From: Tamarix chinensis
Taxonomy: Eukaryota > Streptophyta > Magnoliopsida > Caryophyllales > Tamaricaceae
NCBI GenBank assembly: GCA_030549775.1
Contig: CM060172.1
Span: forward strand, 130,933,122-130,997,121
Reading direction: 5' to 3'
DNA length: 64,000 nt
Position numbers and translations under genes: made by a program. Shown piece by piece: positions 11,291-22,870 of the stretch. The notes below the pieces were generated by a model, which saw only the letters and a program-made list of their open reading frames with translations, made no database searches and was not told where the DNA came from. Each line of letters begins with the position of its first letter. The first letter of the stretch is position 1.

Positions 11291-13142
11291 TGAAGGCCTA
11301 ACCAGGCCTCTTACAAGATAGATGATGGAATGCATAGTTTTTTTGATAGTATGTGCTTGTTCCCCAAATACTTCGTTCCATGTTTTATACTCTCTTTTTA
11401 AGATAAAGAGAGAGAAAGAAATAATTCAACCATTTGCCTCCATTTTTCTTCTATCCTAAGGATTTAGAGAGCTACCAATCATCATTTATCTATTGAGAGC
11501 TTTCTAGCTATTTAGTTTTCTTTCTTTTTAGTTCACTATTTTCTTATGCAAGAGAGGCCCAAATTTTAGTGCAAAATAACTATTGCAACATTGAAAAAGG
11601 AATTTGGTTCAGCTTCTAAGAATTATACTGCACCTCCTTCAACCTTAGGTTAACAAACTTGGAAAATGCTACTCTAGAGAGAGTGTTACCTAGGGATGGA
11701 AAATATAGTGTTAGCAGCAAACTTGATTCTCACCATTACATAAGGCTTTATGGTAGCCAAATTTAGGCATGTAAATGATGAGAGTATAGTCAAGTGTCTG
11801 GCTTCATTGGAGAAGGCGGTGGTAACTTGTAGTGTGAGAATCTTAAAGGGAGAGTGGATTGTCTCATCAGCATCGTTGGTGGATGGATTTTATATCATTA
11901 ACATGGAGTGATTATGGGACTGCTTATGGGTTTCCCTTTGAACTTTGGGTAAGGTATCTTGTTCAGAGGGTAGGGCAGACTAGGCCTTGGTGGATTGGAT
12001 GTGTTTATCTGAGTACCATTTCTAGTATGGTATGACATTTTCATTGCAAAGACTAGTAAGATAAATTTTAGCCTATTTTGGACTCTCTCCCTCCTAACTA
12101 GTCCCTAATGCTTGGAGGGTTCTATTGAGTCCAGTCCATATGGGTGAGTTGAAGGGTGTGCTCGTGAATTTGGACGTATATGTCATGGTGTTACCCTAAG
12201 AAGGACATGAAGTTAATACTAATAGGTAGGCCATATTTTGAGCAAATAATGTTAGGTATATTGTTCAATGATTGTGATTAGAAGGATGTGTACTTTTATG
12301 TAGATTAGAGATAGATTCTCTCATTGGGCTATTTTTGGAACATTCCTAGAAAGTAGAGAGCTTTCAATGAATACCATTTCATATTTTTTTTAGTTTTAGT
12401 GTCATTTGAGTTTTTATACTTTTATTTTTATTTTTACAATTCTGAGTGGTAACCACAAGATGGGTAGTTCCCCAACTATCCCGCATGAGTGGATCAAGAA
12501 GCTCTTAGAAGTAGCCAATAAGGGGAAGTGTTGGGTCGTGCTACTAAAAGCATACAATTTAAATAAGAATACAACCTTTATCATAACCATTTATCCCTAA
12601 GGTATTCCTCTACATAGCCTTGTTTTAATTTTCATCTTTCTTTATCAGAGGTATTAAGGTATTAATTTTTTTTGGTAAATCCTCTAACCCCAAAGGAGTG
12701 ATGTTTCATAGAAATAGTCATGAGCTTTTATGGTGGTTGTTCCATATATTAGACCCCTTATTCATAGTGCATCAAGAGGAAAGTAGTAGAAATGTTGCCA
12801 TTTGTAGGGGACCTTCCCATTCTTTGGGTGCCATGGCATCAACTTCCATACATAAGAAAGGAGGGTCCTCTTATACTATTAGTTCAAGGAAAATTCAATT
12901 TTGGGGACATCGAGGTCTAACAAGAGAACATGGTTGCAGAGGATTCTCCCATAATCCAAATTGATAAAGAGGGAGACTCATGCATAAGAGGAAGCCCTCG
13001 ATGAGGTAGGGAAGGCTCTAAATTTTCTAACTTTGAAGAGATCCATTCCTTTAAGGGTGGAAGGGAGAGATTGGTCCTCCCGATTAACAAGCCCTGAATA
13101 GTGCAACTCCCCCACAATAAGCATTTAAAGGAGGTCGCACCA
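11291..13142 (-). other. Non-coding 3' internal region of element L
   Basis: No open frame longer than about 90 codons; the few present (12406-12600, 12698-12964, 12917-13117) have no recognisable domain. Sequence lies between the integrase C-terminus and the LTR remnant and is probably decayed LTR plus untranslated sequence of the Tat element. Confidence 0.4.
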
Positions 13143-13429
13143 AAAACTATAAAGTAAAATCTATAAACTTAGTATTACTACATTTCCAATGTTTCATCCA
13201 AATGTTGATGCTTACGAGTCTTGTAGGCTATATAGTGTAGATGTATTGAATTCCTAAGTATTCGGGAATACCTTCTTAAGGACCTTGTCATCTTCCTTGA
13301 AATGACGTATCCAAATATTCCTATTGAAATTTTAGGCTACGTTCTATTAGAAGCAATTATGCTAATGAGTGTCAAGTCTCTTTTTTTGCTAATGTTATTC
13401 AAATTATAAAATAATTCCTGACTATTTCT

Positions 13430-13662
13430 TTATTTATTAACAGATTGTAGACTAGTGGTGAGGAGTCCCATTTTGAAGGGAAGCAATACCTCTATGCCAT
13501 ATGCTAAGATAAATAAGGATTCCCCTATTAAGGAGTGGGTGGTGGTCCTGTATGACCATAGAACACTAAGTAGCTCATCGGCCCAGTTCTCTTTAGCTTG
13601 ATTGAGTCTCTTTTTTAGCACTACAATGATGGCTTTGTTCGTTAACTCTATTTGACTGTTGG
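13430..13662 (-). pseudogene. Tat integrase, C-terminal part of the catalytic core
   Basis: The minus frame reads NSQIELTNKAI, then LKKRLNQAKENWADELLSVL and WSYRTTTHSLIGESLFILAYG. These are the residues after the third catalytic position of Tat integrases (usually NGQAEVTNRTI with the catalytic Glu; here the Gln-Ile-Glu spacing keeps a Glu). The sequence stops at 13662 where unit H begins. The upstream half of the same domain continues at 21640-21990. Confidence 0.8.
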
Positions 13663-14989
13663 TGTATCAACCCCTTTTTTAAAGCTTAAATTTTTTATTT
13701 TAAATAGTTAATTGGAAAACCTAAAAATAAAAAAATGTAGAGGGTTACTGCTGCACATAGAATAAGTATAGTTTTCTCTACCATTCGTATACTAAGTGTT
13801 GAGGCTAAAATATTAATATACTTAAATTAATAATACAATTGAGATTACACTACAAGCTAACATCATCCAATAGTATAAGATCAGATAAAAGTTACAAAAT
13901 TCCAGTGAAAAGAAAGACAAAGGAGACATAAGAGTCCACGAATATCCTACTCAAAAGTTACCAAATAGTACACTAGATATTCCTAACTATCATCCCAAAA
14001 TACTAGCCTTCAATCGGAACTCACAAGCAATCCTACAAAGTCACCACTACCTAGTACCCATTGAATATTCAAAGGACCATGAAACAAAACCCATAAGTGC
14101 AACACTAATAAGAAAACTATTATACAAAACTAAACATGAAAAGATTACCTAGAGCACATAAAAGGCATCATAGGAGAACATGATATGAAATACTGAAATA
14201 TACCCATGTTGATGAAAATAGGATGACCATGCCAGATAGAAAATATCACCAAGTCCACATTGTAATACCCCAAAAATTTGCTTAGCCTAATCCCATGTCA
14301 TTAGCGCCCTCATTTGATTCAAATCTTAAGAAATCTTATTTTTAGCCTTAACCAAATTTCTTAATCCCGAAACTTCAATCGAAACTGAAACCTTGACTCG
14401 GATAAACCCTAATTTGTAAACCAAAATTCAAACCCGCTAAAATTTCCACTAATACTAACTATCTTTGCTAATCTAAAATCATCTAATCTAATCCTAATCC
14501 CCCAACCCTTCTCTTTTTCCTTTTCTTTTCTTTTTCTTTCTTCTCCTGCATTGTTTTTCCTTATGGCATGAAGGTGTTTGGCTCCTTAGCACCATGAAAC
14601 CATCAACTTACTGTAATCCCCCAAAATTTTTAAAAGCCTATAATTTAATAAATCACTTTTATTAGGGATAATTTAACTCTTAAACTTTTTAATTTAATTA
14701 TGTTGAGGATTTTGCCTTTTAAATTTATTCAATTTAATTATTTTTAATTATTTTGAGGATTGTGAGTATATAAAATTAGATGTGAATATTTAATAAATTA
14801 AAATAAATGAATTGCTATTTTATCATATTCATTTTATTTAAATAAGGTTTCAAACCAATAATTTCTAAGAGTTACCTTTTAAACTAATATAATAAAATAT
14901 ATTAAGTTAAATTATTAAAATTTTGTTTATCTACCAAAAATACTACAACCTATTCCCCATAAGCTATCTTATTTATTTTCTCCCCTATT

Positions 14990-15870
14990 TTCCCATTTTC
15001 CCATTTCCTTATTTTTCCTTTTCTCTTTTTCTCTCTCCCCCTCTCCTTTCTCCCTTCTTTCCCCCTTCCCCGCGCGCGACCCGCAAATCGCCGCCCTCCC
15101 CTTCTGCGCCGACCAGCCTCCTGCGTCGCCTACACACCCTCTCCCTCTCTTCCTGGCCATCTGTCTGTCCCTCCTCGACCAACCGACCACCCCCACACCT
15201 CACGCATGCCTGCTCCCGCCCCCTTCCTTCTGCCAGACCAAGCAACAGGTCTGTCATGGCAGACCCGCGTCGACCTGCCACCGCCGGTCAGCGTGCCATC
15301 TACGCCTGCCTCTACCTTCCTCTGTCCCCTCTCTCGATCCTCCCCCATTTTCGGCCTATAAATACTTCCCAGGAGTCTAGCGTCAGACTCTTTCAAAACC
15401 GTAGCCCAGAAGCCCGCCTTGCGCCATCCCTAGTTCAGACAACCACCCCGTCGCCGCCACCCATCGCCGCCGCCCGATCCACCCACGAAACCCTCCCTTG
15501 CATCACCCTCCACCAACCTAAGACTCCTTCATCCCTCGGTTTACTCTGCACGAGCCACCTCGGCCGTGCAAAGTCCCTTCCCCGATCAGCACTCCATCGA
15601 GCCTCGCCGCCCTTCACACCACCGCTTCCGCCGGTGCCGCCACTTCCAGCACCCCCCTCCCCGCCTTCCAAAACAACCAGGGGAGCTTCCTCTACCTCCC
15701 CATACCTTCTTTTTCCCCTGTCAGCCTCTCCTCTTCCTTTCTCCTCCCTCTACCACTTCTCCACCTCTCTTCTCCCCCATCACCGTCGCCGCCGTGCGCC
15801 GCCACCTGTGCCACCAGCACCCCTAGGTGGTCCTCTAAACTCCCCAACCCCTAAACCCTTGTTATACAAA
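14990..15870. other. C/T-rich, GC-rich low-complexity segment of unit B
   Basis: Contains a 317-codon open frame (14923-15876) of mostly Pro, Ser, Leu, Thr and Arg with no domain, and equally open frames on the other strand; such open frames arise from composition alone. Base composition differs sharply from the AT-rich flanks. Confidence 0.6.
15357..15364 (+). promoter_or_regulatory. TATA box candidate of unit B
   Basis: TATAAATA follows a GC-rich C/T stretch and lies about 745 bp from the left end of the unit. In an LTR this would separate U3 from R and place transcription start near 15390. This gives B its plus orientation. Not tested. Confidence 0.5.
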
Positions 15871-15884
15871 TGCTAGTTATTTTT

Positions 15885-15910
15885 AGTAGTATTATTAGTA
15901 TTATTCTTAA

Positions 15911-15941
<31 letters not shown>

Positions 15942-16110
15942 TAACCTAACTTTGAAATATTTATAACTGTTATTATTACTATTATTAATGGCCTATAACT
16001 TTAGTATTATTATTTTAACATCATTATTGTTATTATTACTAGTATTACTATTATCATTATTATTATGGTTATAATTATTATTATTATTATTATTATTAGT
16101 TCCTTGTCAC
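15885..16110. repeat. Imperfect ATT/TAT trinucleotide repeat
   Basis: Runs of TTATTATTATTATTATTA interrupted by AGTATT variants, forming a diverged trinucleotide microsatellite downstream of the C/T-rich segment of unit B. Confidence 0.8.
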
Positions 16111-17639
16111 TATTATTAATATTTCATATATCACTAACCTTACTATCACTACTACTATCATCATTATTAGTAACATTGAAACTATTTCCGTTAATAATAA
16201 ATATTATTATAATTACTTTAAATTATTGTAGCTATTAAGACCTACTTTTTACTAGTAGTAGCATGATTAGCTACCTTAGGAATAATAACCCTACTTTTAC
16301 TTATAAAAGTAATATTATTATTTTTAGCCCTAATAGTAAGTTGTGATAAGGGTAAGGTAGGAAGAATAGTCAATTTGGTTAGAGGGAAGTTAATCCATAG
16401 TTTTCCCTCTTATAGGCGAATCAAGTCAAAACTCGGAGGAGGCGTAGGAACGTGCTCCAAGACCGGTGTCGTATTAGGTAAGGATGTGGCTAAGATCAAT
16501 TATGTGTGTGTTATGTGCCTTGTGTGACATGTGTTATGCCATGTTGTGTACTATATGATTTTAATGACTAATTACTTGTAGCGCAGCTTGGAGTTGAGGT
16601 ATGCTTATATGAATTCCTTATGACATGTGTATAATGATTGTTTTGTTGTGTTTATGATATTTTATGACGTGACCCTCTAGGGCATGCATGCTAGGATGTT
16701 AATAATATGATGTGGAGTGAAAGGATAAAAAGGGGAAATGCAAAATGAGTTGACTAAAGGGGGACATGAGATTGACCTAATTATCTCATGATCCATGAGG
16801 GAAAGTTAAAAGGAGATTATGATTAAAAATGAGGGATGTGAACTGTGCATGGGAAATTTCTAGGGTTTGCATGGGGTGGATGGAGTTTGCATGGGAATGA
16901 CCTTTACATGAGAAAAGTTTTTTTAAAGTGTAAGTAAGGTAAGGGGAGAATTGTAGAGTGATTGGAAACTTTAGATGAAAAATAGTACGTAGGTTGGTGT
17001 AAGGGGGTATAGGAGACTTTGATTAGGGTTTGGGAGGAAACCCTAATATGGGGGAAATGTGGAAGTAAGAACAATTAAGGAAGAGTGGAGTAATGGGTTA
17101 AGAGTGGAAATTTAATATATGAGGGATGAGTATGGGTGCCACGGGAAGTAAGTAATGTTAGGTGGAAAGTAGAGAGATTACTTGTGGAGGAAGAAATGTG
17201 CTAGGGTTTGGAGTGGACAACTAGGGTTTGTCGATCACCTACGAAATCAATGAGTAAGGTGAAATGATTTGGGGTTGAATTTAAATGAGATGAGGTGTTG
17301 GACGATAAATGAATTAATGGTAGTAAGATTGTGAGGAAATTGGACCACATAGGTCCAATTAGGGTTTCAAGGGAAACCCTAGAGAGTGATAGTGGGTGGA
17401 GTGTGATGTCACAAGGTGTTGGGCCTCAACCCACACCCTTAAGAGTTGGTTTTCATTATGTGTAAGTGTAAAGGGGAATGGATATCGAGGTGTGATAAGG
17501 GGTGCAAGTGTCCCAAGATATGGGACGGGCCCTCCTAGGAGGATAAGTTTGGATATAGTTAGTCGTGCATGTCAAGGGTAGATACTTTCAAATAAGATAT
17601 GTTAAGACACTAATCACTTAAAGAGGAAGATGTTGAGCT

Positions 17640-17945
17640 GGACCCAGACCGGTCCACCGACGAATAATAGTGGCTAGGGCCGGGGTGCCCTACATGACCG
17701 GTCCACCGGCTATAATAGTGGGGGATCCCGTGCTCAACAAACCGAACGTAATAACGATAAGACATGGGAAAGACTCAAAGTAATTACAGTGAAACATCAT
17801 GTGAGTCGGGGCCAGACCGGTCCACCGACGAATAATAGTGGCCAGGAGCGTTTTGCCCTACATGACCGATCCACTGGCTATAATAGTGGTCAGGCACGTT
17901 TTGCCCTACATGACCGGTCCACCGGCTATAATAGTGGGGTTCCCG
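17640..17945 (+). repeat. Five-fold CCGGT cassette of unit B
   Basis: Repeated phrase GACCGGTCCACCGRCKAATAATAGTGG (K/R marks variants), each followed by a spacer such as GCGTTTTGCCCTACAT. Five cassettes are visible, two ending in a GTGGGG... boundary. The same five-fold cassette occurs inverted in unit N (62850-63150) and in decayed form in A and D. Confidence 0.8.
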
Positions 17946-18532
17946 CACTCACATGAATTGAAAGACTATGATGTGAATCGACTCTATATTTACCGAAGAT
18001 CTAAAGAATAAGTCTATCCGGACTGTAGCTAGCCTTTATCATCTATTTTACTACATGTTGCTCACGTGATTATGCCATGTATACTGTGTTGTGTGTTTTG
18101 TATGCTAGTCTTAGCGCATCTTTTACCTTACTCAATACGTAGCGTACTGACCACCCGTGTCATGGGTGCTGCTCATTCCCACAAGCAGAGGACCCACCTG
18201 AGTTTGTGCAGGTAGGAGATGATATCTTCGATGCCTACAATTCTTACGAGGCATCGAGCGGGGCTGAGAGTTGAGCCTAGACTTGGCCTGGGGACCGAGA
18301 GCGACATGGCCGAACTCTCCTTTTCATTTTATTTTACCCTGTATCATTTTATCTTAGTCCCGTTTTGTCGTACGATACTTTATGTTCCTTGAGAACCTTG
18401 TCTATGTACCCCTTTGGCTTGTAAACCTTTTTATGCGTACTCTGAATTTTATATTGTGAACTATTTAACTTCCTTATGAATCCTTGTTTTAAGTATTAGC
18501 TTTTGTTTGATGGTAATCCGTTTTAGCCTTAG

Positions 18533-18578
18533 CACTCGGTACCGGAACGGTAGGATTGAACTGGTCTGGTACTGAGTG
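18533..18578 (+). repeat. Terminal stem-loop of unit B
   Basis: CACTCGGTAC (18533-18542) pairs with GTACTGAGTG (18569-18578) over ten positions with one G-T wobble and a 26-nt loop. It lies about 100 bp inside the right end. Unit N has the same stem with changed but still paired bases. Confidence 0.65.
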
Positions 18579-19344
18579 TGGCGGTAATATCCCCATAATT
18601 CACAGTTTTCTTATTTTACTTCCGTTAATTCTTTCCTTTAAAATGAAATTTTTCCGTAGTGAATTTTGGGGGTGTTACACTTACCCTCTCACATGCTTCC
18701 TCTCACCATCACCCTGCCACCCTCACAGACCATCATCATCATCCCTTATGCTTATCTTCTTCTTCTTCTCTTCCCCTGCACACCCCACACACTACCATCA
18801 CTTCCCCTGCCACTCTTCTTCTTTTTCCTGCTACTGCTCTATTTCATCTGTCACCAGCATCACCTTCCCCACTTTTCTCTCTCATGCGTGTCTCCTTCGT
18901 GTGCCACCCTCATTAAAACCATCACCATCACCCGCGTGTACTACCATCAGCTCCATCATCCTCTGTAGTTTTCCCTATTTGCACACCACCAGTCCCCTGC
19001 CAATTTCCTCCTCTATGGCATGCCACCATACTAGTATATATACCCCTCCATCCCTCCATTTTATTGTCATCCATCACCTCCCCAACCTTCTTCTCTTCTT
19101 CTTCTTCCTCCTTGTCGTTTCCCTATTTTTGGCCTTCGCACCACCCAATCCACTACTTCAGCCACCACTCACCGCCATTTGTTCGGTGGACCAACCACCA
19201 ACGTTGCCTGAACCTTCCCCCTCGCCTCACCAGCCATCGCCACTGACTGCCTCCTCTTTTTCCTTCTTCTTCTCCTCGTTCATTGTAGTGTTGTAGAGTG
19301 CATGGCCTACTGCACGACCATGCAACACTTAAAATATCATGCTA

Positions 19345-19520
19345 CACAGCATGCAACTTTTTCACCGCTTGATTGCGCATCTTTTTTTCTCTCATCCTAT
19401 TGTGCACTAGTACTGCACAACCGTACAACTTTTGCACCACTTGGTCGTGCATTATAATTCCTCTTGGCTTGGAGCTGCACAGCCGTGCAACTTTTGCACC
19501 GCCTGGCTGTACAACTTCTT
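19345..19520. repeat. Three-copy minisatellite, unit about 65 bp
   Basis: Three tandem copies of a unit with core CACAGCCGTGCAACTTTTGCACCGC and variants (CACAGCATGCAACTTTTTCACCGC, CACAACCGTACAACTTTTGCACCAC), each followed by TTGGTYGTGCAT-like sequence. It lies in the C/T-rich part of unit J. Open frames through it on both strands are by-products of the repeat. Confidence 0.6.
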
Positions 19521-21639
19521 TTTTGGCCATACACTCCTATTTTCACCCCAAACCTTATCCAAACACCACCAAAATTTAACCATAGCTCTACCACACATTC
19601 TTCTACACTTTCATACAATTCAAGCTTCCATTTGACTCTGGTTAATTTCATTTTTACCCTCCTCTACCTTAACTTCCCTTTTAATTTTTAATCTTCGATC
19701 CTAATTATATTTTATCTTCTTTTCATAGGTAATCTTCCAGTGATCTCAAAGGAAGTATAGGATTTATGTGCATAGAGCCCGATGACTTTATTGGTAAGGA
19801 TACATGTCGTAGCTAGGGACTTATGTGATACTTGTATTTTTGTATATGCTTTTGTATTGAGTATGTTGTATTGAATAATTTATTTATGAAAATGCTATAA
19901 AATGATATTCTTGAGAGTTATAAAATTTTATAAGTACGTGTTTTGGTATAATGTCAGATACAAGACATCTATGGGAAACTAAGGATATGTACTTCAGATA
20001 TTAATTGGAAATTTATATGTTTTGGGTTTCATAAGGCTTTGGGAGAATACAATTGTCTTTCCTACCCTAAGGGTATTATGATCATTTGAGGATAATTACG
20101 TTGTAGTACTTATGTTGTTAAGTTGTATGTCTTGTGCATTTATATGAGTTTAGCTTGATAATATACAATCAACTCTAAATAAGGTACTAATCATTTAAAG
20201 TGAAAGATCACGTGAGTTGGGCCAAGGTGTTTATATGTATCCATTCCACCGAATAATAATAGTGGCTTTGGTATGTTTTTCTCGAGAGGTGCATCTATCC
20301 GTTCCACCGGATTAAGAATAGTGGGGCCCCATACTCAACGTGAATGAGAATAAAATTAAGAGATAAAGTATAAATGGAAAGACACTACTCATTTAAAGTG
20401 AAAGCTTACGTGAGTCAAAATCGAGTTGTTGAGTTTGTTCCACTCACATAGGATGGTAGTAGAGAGTAGCTTGGTTGATGATGGTATGGTCCAAACATGC
20501 AAATATGATGGTTACTTGATGAAAATGGTGCACATTGCTGCTTGAACAAGGAAGCATGAGGAGTAGGTGGTGGTTCTAGCATGAATGAGAGACAAGTTGA
20601 GGCACAAATGCAGGACAATGGGGAAATTCGGGGAGGAGGGCAACTGGTGGTTACAAAGGAAAATAATCCAATAGGTAGGATAAGGCTACAATGTGAGGAT
20701 AGGCTATGCGGTAACGATGGAGTTGGTTGTTCAGTGGTGGTGATGTAGTTATGTGGAATCCTAACACAATAGGACATTTTTGTGTGAGGGAGTTATTCTA
20801 CATGGACCAAGCAACTTGATGAGGAGAGTGGAGAGAGGTTAAATGGTGTGGTTCAAATAGCAGAAAAAGAGGAGAAGAAAATAGGGGAGCTAGACTAATG
20901 GGGGTTGGTTGTTGGTGTTATTCACTGACAAAAATGGAACCAAAGAAGGTTGGTTGGGGAAAAAGTGACGATGGATGAGAGGGTGGGTGACATGCTATAA
21001 TGGTGGTGATAGAGGAGGCTATAAGTCAATGAAAACAAAAACATGAGCTATTTGGGTTGGAAGGAAAATGAGGATGGGCTAGAATGAGGCAAGATCCTTA
21101 ATGGATATGGCTACATGAAAGAGTGTCAATGGGGGTTGGTGCTAGGAAAAAAAATCATAAATAGGTACGGTGGAAGGAAGAAGAAAGAGAAATAATAGGG
21201 TCAGTGGTGATGGTTGGGAAAATCCAAACAAAAAAAGGAGTTAAGTATTTGTGGCCTATGGTGTTGATAGTTCAAACAAGGAGGAGTGATTATTGTGTGA
21301 AAAATGGGGGAGATATAGGGAGTGTTTTGTGGTAGAGAAAATGGGACGGTAAAGGTGTTGTGCTTGCAGTAATGGCATGAGGTAGGATAGTTTAGGAATT
21401 ATTTTTTTAAGTGTAGTTTGTTTAGGTTAAGGTATTTGGTTAGGAAATATAAACTAAGAAAAATTAGATGAGAGGAAAATGTTAAAATTAGTTAAGATAC
21501 TTTATTTAAGAACTTATTTGGGTTACAGATCAAGAGTTAATAATAAAAATAATTGAGACACGGTTTTAAGGTTAGGTTTCAAATAAAAAGATAAATACTT
21601 AAATATAAGAATTGTAAAATTTTGGGGTGTTACAATTAT

Positions 21640-22000
21640 CTTGGGATTGTTGTAATGTTGAAAAGTGTAGTTTGATATTAGATTCCTTGTAAAAATCTAT
21701 AAAGATGATCCGGGAACCATTATATATAATGATTTCCTTGGGAAACCCAAATTAACAAATAATATATATATTTTTTATAAATTAATTTCTTCACTTCCTT
21801 GTCGTGAACATGAGCTTGAACCCACCTAGTGAAATATTCATAAGGATTAGCATGTACTTTTATTAACTTGTTGCCATTGACATCTTCTCTACTAACTATA
21901 TCCCCCACTTTATGAAAGGTCATGGGGCATGAATGGGGTTCAATTATTCCATGGGTTAGTGAATAGATTGGGCAAACCTTTAGCATTTTCCACCCTTTAT
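21640..22000 (-). pseudogene. Tat integrase, N-terminal half of the catalytic core
   Basis: The minus frame reads MTFHKVGDIV, NGNK, YFTRWVQAHVHDKEVKKLIYKK and, after a frameshift, NGSRIIFIDFYKESNIKLHFST and QQSQD before unit H starts. These match in order the Tat integrase core (usually PWPFAKWG, NGGKKFLIVATDYFTKWVEA, DNGTQF, HFSTPRYPQANGQ). The first catalytic Asp is altered here (NPYEYFTRW). Confidence 0.75.
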
Positions 22001-22439
22001 GATATAATTAAAGTAGTCTTCCCACATGTCCAACCAATAGTAACCTTTGGTAATAACTTTGTTGCAAAGGCTTTAGATGTTAGAGTCATTTCTACATTGT
22101 TCACTATGTATCTGGTCCATAATATATTTCACTTAATCAGGGCTTACACACCTCAACAAGGGTTCAGAGAAGGACATCTTGTAGATTTTTCCCTTGTAAA
22201 CTTCAGTGTGAATCCTACAGGCTTGATTCTTGTTGTTGGGTAGCTCCCTATTTGTGATGTAGTTTAGTGAGGGCTTAACTTCCTCATTCTCAAGCCATAT
22301 AGTGGGTCATTGGATTTACACTATTAGAATGGTCTAAGGGCCTTTGGTTTGGTGTCCATTGTTGAGTTTGGAAACATATGTTAACACGCACTCATGAAAG
22401 GAGGCTTGTAACATTATGATCATGTTGAGGTAACTAGAA

Positions 22440-22870
22440 ATCTTGATTTCCCTTGCTTGATAGGATTTTATTACCTAATTAGCCACCCCACTATGAGTCA
22501 GTGGAAACTATGAGCTTCCTAATGCCCATATATTTTGCTAATTACATTTCTATGACAAGAGCTTTGTATTCAATCTTACTGTTAGTTAATATAAACTCAA
22601 ATTTTATAACTCTCTAGATAGTGTCTTACTTTGGGGAAATGGGACCAAGATTGAGTTGAATGCCTTTAATGTTGCTAGAGCCATCCATAAACAACATCCA
22701 CTTGTTAAAGGTGTAAGATTCAATAGAGAGCAGTCGTGCTTGACAATGGGTGTAATGTTAGGAGTAAAATCATCAACAAAATCAACCAATACTAGAGACT
22801 TAACAAAAATTCTTTATTTGTAGGCAATGCCATGTCCACCGATGTCAATGGCCCATTTGGATAATCTATC
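22440..22870 (-). pseudogene. Tat RNase H remnant
   Basis: Minus frames give LSKWAIDIGGHGIAYK, VDFVDDFTPN, then after frameshifts MDGSSNIKG and IEYKALV, matching in order the tether and RNase H of Tat pol (KWAIEL, ADFIAEF, VDGASNAQG, AEYEAL). Several frame changes and stops show it is dead. Confidence 0.65.

Larger units (their letters stand above)
14612..18679 (+). mobile_element. LTR-like unit B, complete, 4068 bp, target duplication CTTAC
   Basis: The best-defined copy of the family. Ends are TGTAATCCCCC and GGGGGTGTTACA, flanked by CTTAC at 14607-14611 and 18680-18684. Order: AT-rich 5' part, C/T-rich GC-rich segment with TATAAATA (15357-15364), ATT-repeat segment (15885-16110), AGGGTTT/AAACCCTAA-rich part, five CCGGT cassettes (17640-17945), conserved block (18120-18250), stem-loop (18533-18578). 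A 5-bp duplication and TG...CA ends are those of an LTR, and no internal coding region exists, so a solo LTR is the simplest reading. LTRs this long occur in Tat/Ogre-type retroelements, but the parent element is not identified. Confidence 0.75.
14261..20440 (+). mobile_element. LTR-like unit J, split by unit B
   Basis: Starts TGTAATACCCCAAAAATTTG at 14261. It runs to 14611, is interrupted by B, and resumes at 18680 with a C/T-rich segment, a cassette with CCACCGAATAATAATAGTGG (20248-20268), and ends near 20440 without a GGGGTGTTACA terminus. Orientation is opposite to H. The end is truncated or unclear. A CACAT precedes its start (14256-14260) and another lies at 20445-20449, which may be a target duplication. 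Confidence 0.55.
13663..21634 (-). mobile_element. LTR-like unit H interrupting the Tat integrase
   Basis: Left end TGTATCAACCCC (decayed TGTAACACCCC), right end TTTTGGGGTGTTACA. Its first 600 bp match unit F (54180-54780) in order, including CATTCGTATACTAAGTG and the phrase after GACCATG. The right part (about 20450-21634) is the purine-rich and AT-rich tail. Proof that it is an insertion: Tat integrase reads up to QQSQD just right of 21634 and resumes with NSQIEL just left of 13663. The 5-bp flanks do not match exactly. Unit J, holding unit B, is nested inside. Confidence 0.65.

Noticed and set aside
14923..15876. 317-codon open frame rich in Pro, Ser, Leu and Arg
   Set aside because: It lies wholly in the C/T-rich segment of unit B, has no domain, and other frames on both strands are open too. 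Composition explains it.
18556..19296. 246-codon open frame
   Set aside because: It crosses the exact right end of unit B and its CTTAC duplication, so it joins two unrelated elements. Low complexity Ser/Pro/Phe.
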